A DNA stretch of 64,000 nt, taken from contig JALWDJ010000071.1 of assembly GCA_027014605.1 (NCBI GenBank), positions 1 through 64,000 on the forward strand, read 5' to 3'. Positions 1 through 10,163 of the stretch are shown here, one piece after another. Source of the stretch: Campylobacteraceae bacterium (GTDB lineage: Bacteria; Campylobacterota; Campylobacteria; Campylobacterales; Sulfurovaceae). Within the stretch, counting starts at the first letter, position 1. Each line of letters opens with the position of its first letter. The notes below the pieces were generated by a model. The model was not told the origin of the DNA. It worked only from the letters and a program-made list of their open reading frames with translations, and made no database searches. Made by a program: the position numbers and the translations under genes.

Positions 1-2
1 AG

Positions 3-92
3 ACTATTAATAAAGATGATTTAAACCTCATCTCACTAATTAATAGTGTAGATGAGGTAATTAATATAATTAAAGAGTTTAATAAAGCTTGA
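3..92 (+). CDS. C-terminal fragment of a protein cut by the window edge, possibly a LOG-family (TIGR00730-like) Rossmann protein
   Basis: Frame 3 reads TINKDDLNLISLINSVDEVINIIKEFNKA* ; the ending resembles LOG-family tails. Confidence 0.45.
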   Translation, partial: TINKDDLNLISLINSVDEVINIIKEFNKA

Positions 93-158
93 TATATCTC
101 AATCTAAAATATATATTTTTTTGGATAAAATAGATAAAATCTAAATAAAAGGATATAT

Positions 159-608
159 TTGAGTTGGGAACTACATATACACTTAATTGCTGCAGTATCA
201 TGGATAGGTGGTTCTGTTTTTATGTTCATCTTAGGTATTTCACTTAGAGATAAAGATGACCAAAAAGCTGTATATCCAAGAATTGGACCAATATTTGGAT
301 ATTTTGAAATAGGTTCTTTAGCTACTCTACTAATTACTGGTACTCTGATGATTATAAATAACGGTTTAATCTATATACTATTTGACATCTCTATACATAA
401 TAAAGCAATAGATGCCCTGCGTCATAAATTAATCTTAGTAGCTATTATGGCAATAATTACTACCATTCATACTATTATTGCATTTAAAACAAATAATAAA
501 GAGAGAACAAAATTAGAGATGATAATATCAAGAGCCTCTTCAATGGGAATTTTTATATTAAATTTTATAGTTCTTCATTATGCTATTGTTATAAGAGATA
601 TTATATAG
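159..608 (+). CDS. Small integral membrane protein, CopD/DUF2269-like
   Basis: ORF with TTG start, 4 hydrophobic segments, 'HLIAAVSWIGGSVFM' motif. Confidence 0.6.
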   Translation: MSWELHIHLIAAVSWIGGSVFMFILGISLRDKDDQKAVYPRIGPIFGYFEIGSLATLLITGTLMIINNGLIYILFDISIHNKAIDALRHKLILVAIMAIITTIHTIIAFKTNNKERTKLEMIISRASSMGIFILNFIVLHYAIVIRDII

Positions 609-1181
609 TTGAGATGTCTAAGTTGTCATAAACTATCTTTCTCTATTTTCTGTAAAAGATGTAAAAATGAGCTTTTAAAACCCTCTATCTCAAAAAGAAA
701 TATTGATGGATTGGGAGTTTATAGTTTCTATAAATACTATAATATAGAGGATTTTCTTTTAACAAAACATACTCCATTAGGATTTAGAGTATATGGAGAG
801 TTATCTAAGATAACCTTTAAGCCATTCATTAGAGAGTTTATAAAAAATAGCAATATACCAATATATATAGTAGGAGTTGATGAGAGTGTTAAGAGTGGAT
901 ATAGTCATGTAGCCCTTTTAACTCATCAGATGAGATATAAAGGGGTAAAAGTTCTTCATAATAGTCTAATTGCTCAAAATAGAGTAAACTACTCTGGTAA
1001 ATCTCTAGAGTTTAGATTAGAAAATCCTAGAGAGTTTATCTATAAAGGCAGAGAAGATATAAATATTATCTTAGTAGATGATATTATAACAACAGGTATA
1101 ACTCTAAAAGAGGCTAAGAGAGTACTAAATATAAGTGGAGTTAATACTCTCTTTGCTCTTACATTAGCTACTCTAGTTTAA
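609..1181 (+). CDS. ComF family phosphoribosyltransferase
   Basis: N-terminal CxxC...CxxC zinc motif (CLSCHK..CKRC) and PRPP motif 'IILVDDIITTGITL'. Confidence 0.8.
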   Translation: MRCLSCHKLSFSIFCKRCKNELLKPSISKRNIDGLGVYSFYKYYNIEDFLLTKHTPLGFRVYGELSKITFKPFIREFIKNSNIPIYIVGVDESVKSGYSHVALLTHQMRYKGVKVLHNSLIAQNRVNYSGKSLEFRLENPREFIYKGREDINIILVDDIITTGITLKEAKRVLNISGVNTLFALTLATLV

Positions 1182-2255
1182 ATCTTCTGTAGATATTTCA
1201 CTAAATTTAATTATTTTTTTGCCATTATGGTCTTTTAGAAAAGTTTTAGCACTACTCTCATCTTTAAATGGAATTAACTCATCTCCCATAGGTCCTTTTA
1301 TATCTGAACCAACTACAAAATATGCACTTTTACCATCTATAACTTTTTGAGTATAATAGTCTCTTACTAATATTTGAGAGATATTATTTTTAGTTAAAGC
1401 TTCATATTTTCCATATTTTGTCCTATTAAAATAGAATTTCATCATATCTTTTACACCATCAAAAGATAATCTATTTTTATCTCTATATACTATTTGAGTT
1501 ATCCACTTTGGATACTTATATACAAACATACCACATACAGGGCATTTATCTTTTTTTGAAATATTTATATCAAAATTACTATTTCTATTTTTTTTATTAT
1601 CCCATAGATATATAGCTACTGCATGAAGTTGTTTCTCATTTATATTTTTACATATATTATTATCTCTTATTGCTACTTTTAACTCATTTACTGCATTAAA
1701 TTTATCTAAATCTAAAGTATCTTTACACTTCTTAGAAAATATTTTTTTACCCATAGGGTATAACATCTTCTCTTTTTTTGCTTTAACCATAGAGCTATCT
1801 CTATCTAGTGATTTTTGTGCCTCCTTCAGAGCTTCTTTAAATGAAGCTAATTTTCCACCATGCTCTTTTATAAAATTTTCTGCTTCATTTTTACTCTTGA
1901 AGGCTAACTTACTAACTCTACTCATAGTCCCTTTAATATCTGAACCAATTACAAAATAAGCATCTTTTGCTAAAATAGGCTTTTGAGTTTTTGCATCAAT
2001 TACCTTTACACTATCTAAATCTATTTTACTATTTTTCATATCTGCTACTAAACATCTAATAGAACAATATTGTTTATCTCCTGCTATATATGAAGTTTTA
2101 TAAAACATCTTTAGGTTCATTCCACAAATGGTACACCACATCTTTTTAGCCCCTTTTTGAACTAAAACAGGTTCTATTGAAGCTTTTTTACTAAATGGCT
2201 CTGCATTTATTGCTGTAAATATTAATAATAGTGCTAAAAACACTTTTTTTAACAT
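1173..2255 (-). CDS. NosL-family protein with two NosL-like domains
   Basis: Signal peptide; two copies of 'C..CGM ... AYFVIGSDIKGxM' (MWCTICGMNL and DKCPVCGMFV). Confidence 0.8.
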   Translation of the reverse strand: MLKKVFLALLLIFTAINAEPFSKKASIEPVLVQKGAKKMWCTICGMNLKMFYKTSYIAGDKQYCSIRCLVADMKNSKIDLDSVKVIDAKTQKPILAKDAYFVIGSDIKGTMSRVSKLAFKSKNEAENFIKEHGGKLASFKEALKEAQKSLDRDSSMVKAKKEKMLYPMGKKIFSKKCKDTLDLDKFNAVNELKVAIRDNNICKNINEKQLHAVAIYLWDNKKNRNSNFDINISKKDKCPVCGMFVYKYPKWITQIVYRDKNRLSFDGVKDMMKFYFNRTKYGKYEALTKNNISQILVRDYYTQKVIDGKSAYFVVGSDIKGPMGDELIPFKDESSAKTFLKDHNGKKIIKFSEISTEDLN

Positions 2256-2347
2256 TATATCTCCTTAATTTTTAAATTAAATCAAATTATAACTATTTAA
2301 TTCTAACAAAATAGATATAATTTTAAAAATTTTTATAGGAGAAAAGA

Positions 2348-3463
2348 TTGGAAACCCCATATTGGTTACTTGAAGAGGAGTTATTAGAGAGAAATCTCAA
2401 GATACTATCTTATGTGAAGAAGAGGAGTGAAGTAAAGATACTTCTAGCACTAAAAGGTTTTGCTCTATGGCAAAGTTTTGATTTAGTATCAAAATATCTT
2501 GATGGATGTTGTGCTAGTGGACTACATGAAGCAATACTATCTAATGAGGAGTTTAAAAAAGAGACACATACATATAGTCCAGCTTTTAAAGAGTCTGATA
2601 TTAAAGAGATAGCTAAAATATCTAACCATTTAGTCTTTAACTCACCAAATCAATTTAGAAAATTTGCCAATCTAGCTAAAGAGATAAATCAAAATATATC
2701 TTTAGGATTAAGAGTAAATCCAGAGTATTCTGAGTCGCCTGTAGAGATATATAACCCTTGTGGATTATATTCAAGATTGGGAACAACTCTAAAAAATTTT
2801 GATGACTCAATAGTAGATAGATTAGAAGGATTACATTTTCATGCACTATGTGAACAGGACTCTTTAGCACTTAGTAGAGTTTTAGAGATTTTTGAAGAGA
2901 AGTTCAGTAGATATTTTCATAACTTAAAATGGGTAAATTTTGGAGGTGGACACCATATTACAAAAGATGGATATGATATAGATGGACTAATAGAGATATT
3001 AAATGGATTTAAGAATAGATATCCACACCTAGAGGTATATTTAGAGTTAGGTGAAGCTGTAGGTTGGCATACAGGAACACTTGTATCTACTATACTTGAT
3101 ATAGTACATAATGGCATTGATATAGCTATTTTAGATACCTCTGCTGAAGCCCATATGTTAGATACTATAATTATGCCATATAGAGCTGATGTAAAAGGTA
3201 GTGCTAAACCTAAAGTTAAAAAATATACATATAGACTTGCAGGGAATACATGCCTAGCAGGAGATATTATGGGAGATTATAGTTTTGATAATCCTTTAAA
3301 GATTGGAGATAAGGTTATATTTTGTGACCAAATGCACTATACTATGGTTAAAGCTACAACATTTAATGGGATAAAACTCCCATCTATTGCCATTAAAAGA
3401 ATAGATGGCTCTATAGATATAGTTAAAAAATTTGGATATAAAGATTTTAAAGAGAGATTATAA
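2348..3463 (+). CDS. nspC: Carboxynorspermidine decarboxylase
   Basis: Alanine-racemase-fold decarboxylase; 'ALKGFALWQSF', 'CLAGDIMGDYSF', 'FCDQMHYTMVK'. Confidence 0.88.
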   Translation: METPYWLLEEELLERNLKILSYVKKRSEVKILLALKGFALWQSFDLVSKYLDGCCASGLHEAILSNEEFKKETHTYSPAFKESDIKEIAKISNHLVFNSPNQFRKFANLAKEINQNISLGLRVNPEYSESPVEIYNPCGLYSRLGTTLKNFDDSIVDRLEGLHFHALCEQDSLALSRVLEIFEEKFSRYFHNLKWVNFGGGHHITKDGYDIDGLIEILNGFKNRYPHLEVYLELGEAVGWHTGTLVSTILDIVHNGIDIAILDTSAEAHMLDTIIMPYRADVKGSAKPKVKKYTYRLAGNTCLAGDIMGDYSFDNPLKIGDKVIFCDQMHYTMVKATTFNGIKLPSIAIKRIDGSIDIVKKFGYKDFKERL

Positions 3464-3930
3464 TGAAAAAAAGATACTACCCATATAGTGAATTTATAAG
3501 AGATTTAAATAGACTTATTAAAATTATTGATAAACCATTTGATACAATCCTTTTAATAGCAAGAGGAGGACTATCCATTGCCCATATATTAAGTGAATAT
3601 TACAATATCAGAGCAATCTATAGTATAAATACAATAGGATACAACAATAGAGATAAATTAAATAAAATAGAGATTTTTAATCTACCAAATCTGAAAAATT
3701 CTAAAAGAGTCCTAATAGTTGATGATATAGTTGATAGTGGAGATACACTATATGCTATATTAAAGCTATTGAAAAAGAAATATCCCAATATTATTTTCTA
3801 TAGTGCCTCTATATTTTATAAAAAAACTGCTAAAATTACACCAACTTGGTATATCAATCAGACAGAAGATTGGATAGATTTTTTTTGGAGTGTTGATTTA
3901 AAGGATAAAAATGATTTTAATGATAGATAA
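3463..3930 (+). CDS. Phosphoribosyltransferase domain protein
   Basis: PRPP loop 'VLIVDDIVDSGDTL'. Confidence 0.8.
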   Translation: MKKRYYPYSEFIRDLNRLIKIIDKPFDTILLIARGGLSIAHILSEYYNIRAIYSINTIGYNNRDKLNKIEIFNLPNLKNSKRVLIVDDIVDSGDTLYAILKLLKKKYPNIIFYSASIFYKKTAKITPTWYINQTEDWIDFFWSVDLKDKNDFNDR

Positions 3931-4480
3931 CTATGATAGTTTTACATATAATGTAGTTCAATACTGCTTAGAGCTTGGAGCTAATCTTAAGGTTATTAGA
4001 AATGATGAGTTAAATATAGAAGAGATTAAGAAGTTAAATCCCCAAAAGATTATTATATCACCAGGTCCTGCTACACCAAATGAGGCAGGAGTTACACTAG
4101 ATGTTATAAAAAAATTTGCAGATACTACACCTATATTTGGTATTTGCTTAGGACATCAAAGTATAGCACAAGCTTTCGGTGGAGAGGTAATTAGAGCTAA
4201 AAATATGATGCATGGAAAAACATCACAAGTAGAAGTTAAAAAAGATAGCGTAATATTTAAAGATATACCACAAGAATTTAGAGCTACAAGATACCACTCT
4301 TTAACTGTAAATAGAGATAATCTTCCAGATAATATTATGGTTACATCTTATAGTAAAGATGATAATGAGATTATGTCACTTGAAATTATGAATAAACCTA
4401 TATATGGAGTACAGTTTCATCCTGAATCTATTATGAGTGAATATGGACATGAAATGTTAGATAACTTTTTAAAGCTCTAA
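3911..4480 (+). CDS. Anthranilate/aminodeoxychorismate synthase glutamine amidotransferase subunit
   Basis: Class I GATase: 'MIDNYDSFTYN', 'GICLGHQ', 'QFHPESI'; trpG and pabA not distinguishable here. Confidence 0.9.
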   Translation: MILMIDNYDSFTYNVVQYCLELGANLKVIRNDELNIEEIKKLNPQKIIISPGPATPNEAGVTLDVIKKFADTTPIFGICLGHQSIAQAFGGEVIRAKNMMHGKTSQVEVKKDSVIFKDIPQEFRATRYHSLTVNRDNLPDNIMVTSYSKDDNEIMSLEIMNKPIYGVQFHPESIMSEYGHEMLDNFLKL

Positions 4481-4487
4481 TAGATTA

Positions 4488-4985
4488 TTACTCTATTAAC
4501 TTTACTCTTGCTTTAAGCCCAACTGTTGTACTATATCCAACCTCACTAAACTCTAAATGACCATTACTATTATAGATAAATGTTGTTGGAAAAGCTGTAA
4601 CATTAAATCTTTCTGCCAACTCTCCACTGTAATCATTTATAACTATATAGTCATATCCTCTCTCTTTTATAAACTTCTCTATTGATTTAGATGAACCAGA
4701 GTTTACAGCTACGGTTACTACTCTAATGCCACTATCTTTTAAATCTTGTATATTAGAAGCTTCAAATTTACAAGTTGGACACCAAGTAGCCCAAAAGTGC
4801 AAAACTAGAGGCTCTTTTTTAACAAGAGATACCTCTTGGTTATCTATTGATGTTAGTTTAATATCGGGTAGTCTGCTATCGACATTTGGTTTTCTAATAT
4901 AGTTTAATCCAATAGTTATTATAAATATCATTAAGAGAGTTATAACTGCCTCTTTTAATATAGATTTTATAGACCACTTTTTCAA
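4488..4985 (-). CDS. TlpA/ResA-like thioredoxin-fold protein
   Basis: N-terminal TM; '[12 protein letters not shown]' CxxC active site. Confidence 0.88.
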   Translation of the reverse strand: MKKWSIKSILKEAVITLLMIFIITIGLNYIRKPNVDSRLPDIKLTSIDNQEVSLVKKEPLVLHFWATWCPTCKFEASNIQDLKDSGIRVVTVAVNSGSSKSIEKFIKERGYDYIVINDYSGELAERFNVTAFPTTFIYNSNGHLEFSEVGYSTTVGLKARVKLIE

Positions 4986-7900
4986 TTTAGATAATCCTGT
5001 AGAGCTTTAGGTTCTAACTTACCATTTAATCTTTTTAGCTCTCTAATAGCTAAAATTGTAGCTTTTGCACCTGCAATAGTTGTAGAGTATGCAATATTCT
5101 CTCTCAATACAGACTGTCTAATGGTTATTCCATCAATCTTACTACCCTGGTCTTCACTTGTATTAATAGCTAATACAATCTCTCTATTTTTAATCATATC
5201 ATCTATATTTGGTCGCCCCTCAGATATCTTTAATACCTTTGTAGATGGAACATTAGCCATCTCTAAAGCTCTATGTGTACCAATAGTAGCTACAATCTCA
5301 AATCCTAAATCTATAAAATCTCTACCAATTTCACCTACAAACTTTTTATCCATATCAGCCAAAGAGATAAAAATCTTACCACTAAGAGGGATATTATTTT
5401 TAGAAGCAAATTGACTCTTTGCAAAACTCATACCAAAATTATCACTAATCCCCATAACTTCACCTGTACTCTTCATCTCTGGCCCTAAGAGAAGGTCTGA
5501 CCCTGTTAACTTATTAAAAGGAAATACTGCCTCTTTAACTGCTATATGCCCTTTTAGATTTGGTTCTAATATCTTTTTATCAAAATTTATCATACTAAAA
5601 TTATCATAAAACCTTAGAGCCTCTTTTAGATTACCTTGTAACATAACTCTTGTAGCTACCTTTGCTAATGGTACTCCTGTTGCTTTACTTACAAATGGAA
5701 CTGTTCTTGATGCTCTTGGATTTACTTCTATAAGATATACCTCATCTCTAAAAATTGCATATTGAATATTTAATAGTCCAACAACTCCAAGCCCCAGAGC
5801 TATATTTGCTGTCTGCTCTTTTATTCTATTAATAAGTCTATCTGATATAGATATTGTAGGTAGTGAACATGCTGAGTCACCAGAGTGGATACCAGCCTCC
5901 TCTATATGTTGCATAATACCACCAATATATACATCTTCTCCATCAGATATAGCATCAACATCAAGCTCTATTGCATTATTTAAAAACTTATCTATTAATA
6001 CAGGTGCATCATTAGATACAGATACAGCCTCATCCATATACTCTTTTAACTCACTATCTGAAAAGACTGTCTTCATTCCTCTACCACCTAAAACAAAACT
6101 TGGACGAACAAGTACGGGATAACCTATACGGTTTGCTACAACTATGGCATCTTCCTTTGTAAATACTGTCCCATTCTCAGGCTGTTTTAGTCCTATCTTC
6201 TCAATAAATGATGAAAATAGCTCTCTATCCTCTGCAAGGTCAATAACTTTTGCACTTGTTCCAGCTATATTTGCTCCAATAGCAGTTAACCCTTTAGCTA
6301 GTTTTAGAGGTGTCTGTCCTCCAAAGTGGACTATTACACCATCAGGATTTTCAATCTCTATAACAGTTCTAACATGCTCAAAATCTATAGGCTCGAAATA
6401 TAATATATCTGATGTATCATAATCTGTTGATACAGTCTCAGGATTACAGTTATACATAATAGATTTAATACCCATATCTGCTAATGCAAATGAGGCATGA
6501 ACACAGCAGTAGTCAAACTCTATACCCTGCCCTATTCTATTTGGTCCACCTCCAATTACTAAAACCTTTTTCTCTTTAGATGGAGTTCTCTTTTTATCTA
6601 TAGGTAGTTTTGTAATATTTGTAGTTGAGTATAGATATGGAGTTAAAGCTTTAAACTCTGCAGAACATGTATCAACCTCATTATACTCTAATGAGATACC
6701 TAACTTCTCTCTTGCTATATATATATCATTTTCACTTAAATTTAATCCATCTACTCTATTAATAGTTTGAGCAATCATTGCATCAGAAAAGCCTTCTGAT
6801 TTAATCTTTCTTAATCTATATTCATCTTTTAATAAATTAATATCTATACTATTTTCACTCTGAATTAACTCTTCAAACTGATATAGATACCATCTATCTA
6901 TCTTAGAGAGTTCAAAAATCTCATCTACGCTCTTCCCTCTCCTTAAAGCTTCAAATATATATAAAATTCTATCTGCGTTTGGACGACGAATTTCATGTAG
7001 TAGTCTATCATTATCACAATCAACTCTATCAAAACCTATTAGTCCTGTCTCTAATGAGATAAGAGCCTTTTGAAAAGACTCTTTAAATGTTCTACCAATA
7101 CTCATAACCTCACCAACTGATTTCATAGATGTGGTAAGAGTTGAGTCTGCCATGGGGAACTTCTCAAATGTAAATCTAGGAATTTTTGTAACAATATAGT
7201 CAATTACAGGCTCAAAACTAGCAGGAGTACCTGTAATATCATTTGTAATCTCATCTAGCGTAAATCCAATAGCTAATAGAGTAGCCACTTTAGCAATAGG
7301 ATAACCCGTCGCTTTAGATGCAAGTGCAGAACTTCTACTAACTCTTGGGTTCATCTCAATAACTATCATTCTACCTGTATCTGGATTTATAGAGAACTGT
7401 ACATTACTCCCACCTGTATCTACACCAACCTCTCTTAGTATTTTAAAAGAGGCATCTCTCATATATTGATACTCTTTATCTGTAAGAGTCAAAGCTGGAG
7501 CAATAGTTATACTATCTCCTGTATGTACTCCCATAGGGTCAAGATTTTCAATAGAGCATACAATAATACAGTTATCATCTCTATCTCTAATAACCTCCAT
7601 CTCATACTCTTTCCAACCGAGTAAAGACTCCTCAATTAAAATCTCTGATATTGGAGAGGCATCTAATCCACCTTGAACTATCTTTTTATACTCATCAATA
7701 TTATAAGCAACTCCACTTCCACCTCCAGCTAGAGTATAAGAGGCTCTAATAATAAGAGGGAAACCTATCTTTTTAGCTATCTCCATAGCCTCTTCCATAC
7801 TATAGGCATACTCTGATATAGGTAAATCCATACCAATCTTTATCATAGCCTCTTTAAAAGCCTGTCTATCTTCACCTTTTTTAATCGCCTCTGGATTAGC

Positions 7901-8245
7901 TCCTAAAAACTCTACCCCTTTAAGCATTCCACTCTCATACATCTCCATAGCTACATTTAGTGCAGTCTGTCCACCCATTGTTGGTAAAATTGCATCAACA
8001 CTCTCTTGTTCTATAATCTTAGAGATAACTTTTGGAGTAATAGGCTCAATATATGTTCTATCGGCAAATTCAGGGTCTGTCATAATAGTAGCAGGATTTG
8101 AATTGATAAGAACTACTCTATATCCTAACTCTTTAAGCGTTTTAGCTGCTTGTGTTCCAGAATAGTCAAATTCACAGGCCTGACCAATCACAATTGGACC
8201 AGAACCAATAAGTAAAATAGTTTTTATATCAGTGCGTTTTGGCAT
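4982..8245 (-). CDS. carB: Carbamoyl-phosphate synthase large subunit
   Basis: 1087 aa, duplicated ATP-grasp, '[20 protein letters not shown]'. Confidence 0.97.
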   Translation of the reverse strand: MPKRTDIKTILLIGSGPIVIGQACEFDYSGTQAAKTLKELGYRVVLINSNPATIMTDPEFADRTYIEPITPKVISKIIEQESVDAILPTMGGQTALNVAMEMYESGMLKGVEFLGANPEAIKKGEDRQAFKEAMIKIGMDLPISEYAYSMEEAMEIAKKIGFPLIIRASYTLAGGGSGVAYNIDEYKKIVQGGLDASPISEILIEESLLGWKEYEMEVIRDRDDNCIIVCSIENLDPMGVHTGDSITIAPALTLTDKEYQYMRDASFKILREVGVDTGGSNVQFSINPDTGRMIVIEMNPRVSRSSALASKATGYPIAKVATLLAIGFTLDEITNDITGTPASFEPVIDYIVTKIPRFTFEKFPMADSTLTTSMKSVGEVMSIGRTFKESFQKALISLETGLIGFDRVDCDNDRLLHEIRRPNADRILYIFEALRRGKSVDEIFELSKIDRWYLYQFEELIQSENSIDINLLKDEYRLRKIKSEGFSDAMIAQTINRVDGLNLSENDIYIAREKLGISLEYNEVDTCSAEFKALTPYLYSTTNITKLPIDKKRTPSKEKKVLVIGGGPNRIGQGIEFDYCCVHASFALADMGIKSIMYNCNPETVSTDYDTSDILYFEPIDFEHVRTVIEIENPDGVIVHFGGQTPLKLAKGLTAIGANIAGTSAKVIDLAEDRELFSSFIEKIGLKQPENGTVFTKEDAIVVANRIGYPVLVRPSFVLGGRGMKTVFSDSELKEYMDEAVSVSNDAPVLIDKFLNNAIELDVDAISDGEDVYIGGIMQHIEEAGIHSGDSACSLPTISISDRLINRIKEQTANIALGLGVVGLLNIQYAIFRDEVYLIEVNPRASRTVPFVSKATGVPLAKVATRVMLQGNLKEALRFYDNFSMINFDKKILEPNLKGHIAVKEAVFPFNKLTGSDLLLGPEMKSTGEVMGISDNFGMSFAKSQFASKNNIPLSGKIFISLADMDKKFVGEIGRDFIDLGFEIVATIGTHRALEMANVPSTKVLKISEGRPNIDDMIKNREIVLAINTSEDQGSKIDGITIRQSVLRENIAYSTTIAGAKATILAIRELKRLNGKLEPKALQDYLN

Positions 8246-8347
8246 GAAAAGTACCCTTATTTTTAATTTTGGGATTATACTAAAAAGGTACTTAGAGGGG
8301 CTTTTTAAGGAATTTTAAATAGAATTACAACTAAAAAAGGATAAAAA

Positions 8348-9268
8348 ATGAAAAAGATAATCTTACCATTAATTATGCTTCTCTTACCACTTATGGCAAT
8401 GTCTAAGGAAATAGTATATCAAGAGGCAAAAGAGTCATGTTTTGCCTATAATAATATGAAACATACAAAAAATAGTAATAATGTTAGACTAAAAAAAGGT
8501 CAAAAGTATAGAGTTATAGAGCATAGAAAGGGACAGATATTAACTATAATTAAAGGTGAAAAGATTACCCAAAGATGGGTAGATGAGAACTGTTTTTCAG
8601 ATAAAAAATCAAAAGATAAAAAAAGTGTTAATAAAAAAGCTAAACAGAATTTACTTGCTATCTCTTGGCAAAATGCTTTTTGTCAAAACCACCAATATAA
8701 AAAAGAGTGTAGAGCTATGAAACATGGAGATTTTGCAACAACTGCTTTTGTACTTCATGGACTATGGCCACAACCTAGAAACAATCTATACTGTAATGTG
8801 AGTAAAAAAGAGATTGGTATGGATAAAAACAAGCAATGGAATAGACTACCTAAACTAGATTTATCTAAAGAGATAAGAGATGAGTTAAAGAAGTATATGA
8901 GTGGATATAGCTCAAATCTACATCGTCATGAGTGGATAAAACATGGAACTTGTTATGGAACTAATGCCAATGAGTACTATAAAGATGCAATAGAGCTCTT
9001 AAAACAGATAAACAACTCAAAAGTTAGAGAATTTTTTATAAAAAATATGGGTAGAATTGTAAAACAAAAAGATGTAAGAGAGGTTTTTGACAAAGCATTT
9101 GGAAAAGGTGCAGGAGAGCATGTAAACTTAGTCTGTCAAAAGGGATTAATTACTGAATTATGGATATATATTGGAAGTGGAAGTAGTAATTTAAGAGAGC
9201 TTCTTAAAAAAGGAGGAAAAGTTAAGAGTAGATGCTACAAAGGAAAAATTGATGAAATAGGATTTTAA
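8348..9268 (+). CDS. Secreted ribonuclease T2 family protein
   Basis: Signal peptide; CAS I 'FVLHGLWPQP' and CAS II 'HEWIKHGTCYG'; about 70-aa extra N-terminal segment. Confidence 0.9.
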   Translation: MKKIILPLIMLLLPLMAMSKEIVYQEAKESCFAYNNMKHTKNSNNVRLKKGQKYRVIEHRKGQILTIIKGEKITQRWVDENCFSDKKSKDKKSVNKKAKQNLLAISWQNAFCQNHQYKKECRAMKHGDFATTAFVLHGLWPQPRNNLYCNVSKKEIGMDKNKQWNRLPKLDLSKEIRDELKKYMSGYSSNLHRHEWIKHGTCYGTNANEYYKDAIELLKQINNSKVREFFIKNMGRIVKQKDVREVFDKAFGKGAGEHVNLVCQKGLITELWIYIGSGSSNLRELLKKGGKVKSRCYKGKIDEIGF

Positions 9269-9306
9269 TTTTAATTAGATAAAAACAATACATAGAGGAG
9301 ATAGAT

Positions 9307-9384
9307 GTGCTTACTAAATTACAACGATTAAACTATAACAGATTTATTCAATTCCTCCTCATCCAAATCACAAATTATGGATGA
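9307..9384 (+). CDS. Putative 25-aa leader peptide MLTKLQRLNYNRFIQFLLIQITNYG*
   Basis: GTG start with AGGAG upstream; stop overlaps the next ATG (ATGA at 9381-9384); absent from the ORF track. Confidence 0.4.
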   Translation: MLTKLQRLNYNRFIQFLLIQITNYG

Positions 9385-9398
9385 AGTATCCTTGGAGG
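9354..9398 (+). promoter_or_regulatory. Hairpin that could sequester the Shine-Dalgarno of the next gene
   Basis: CCTCC-TCATCC (9354-9364) is complementary to GGATGA (9379-9384) and GGAGG (9394-9398, 6 nt before the ATG at 9405). Confidence 0.4.
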
Positions 9399-9404
9399 GT
9401 CTTG

Positions 9405-9668
9405 ATGAAAAAATTACTAATTGAAGATAAAGAGTTTAATCTAAAAGATATTAAAAAACTCTATCCTGCTGTTTTAGTAAAAACAGGATATAGAGATGAG
9501 ACAACAGAAATGAGCTTAGAATGGATAGAGTTAGAGGCAAAAGGAAAGGTTGAGATAACAGGATATGGACTATTTATTTTAATTGATAAAAATAAAAAAT
9601 ACTCTTTTATATATAAAAGTAGAGATGAGTTAGATATGGCTATTAGCTTAGTAGCAAAACAACTTTAA
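9405..9668 (+). CDS. Small protein of unknown function (ORF track start 9381; 9405 is the better SD-preceded start)
   Basis: GGAGG upstream of the internal ATG; MKKLLIEDKEFNLKDIKKLYP. Confidence 0.6.
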   Translation: MKKLLIEDKEFNLKDIKKLYPAVLVKTGYRDETTEMSLEWIELEAKGKVEITGYGLFILIDKNKKYSFIYKSRDELDMAISLVAKQL

Positions 9669-9680
9669 AAGGGGAAGAAA

Positions 9681-10163
9681 ATGAGAAAGATATTTATACT
9701 ATTAGCCATCTTATCTAATTTTATTTTAGCTGATAAAATAAAACCTAGAGTTATACATGTACATGATAATGTATATAGAAATAGTGGTGGATATAGTAGA
9801 AGTTATAGAAGAGACTCACTAGGAATATCTAGTATAGAAGCAAGTTCTCAAGCTACAGTAGATGTTATATCAATAGCTACACTAGAAGGTACATCTCAAG
9901 CAATAAGTGGTGAAAAAAGAGAAACACCAACAAAAGATAGAGCTAGATATTATAAATCTATAAGTTTTTTAAAAAATAATAGAGATACAATTATGGAAGA
10001 TATATCAAAAGGAAATGGAGAACATCTTGCTACTCTACTAAAATTAATGAAATTAAAAAGAGATAGTAAGAGTCTATCTAAAATTCAGATGAATTTTAAT
10101 ACACTATTAACACTAAATGGTATAGATTTTATATATAAACTTGAAAACCTAAATAACTCTTAA
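9681..10163 (+). CDS. Secreted hypothetical protein
   Basis: Signal peptide [17 protein letters not shown]; Ser/Thr/Ala-rich; 'aaaaggggaag' SD upstream. Confidence 0.6.
   Translation: MRKIFILLAILSNFILADKIKPRVIHVHDNVYRNSGGYSRSYRRDSLGISSIEASSQATVDVISIATLEGTSQAISGEKRETPTKDRARYYKSISFLKNNRDTIMEDISKGNGEHLATLLKLMKLKRDSKSLSKIQMNFNTLLTLNGIDFIYKLENLNNS

Noticed and set aside
5121-6422. Plus-strand ORFs at 5121-5414 and 6144-6422
   Set aside because: They are antisense to carB, with no SD or recognisable domain; shadow ORFs.
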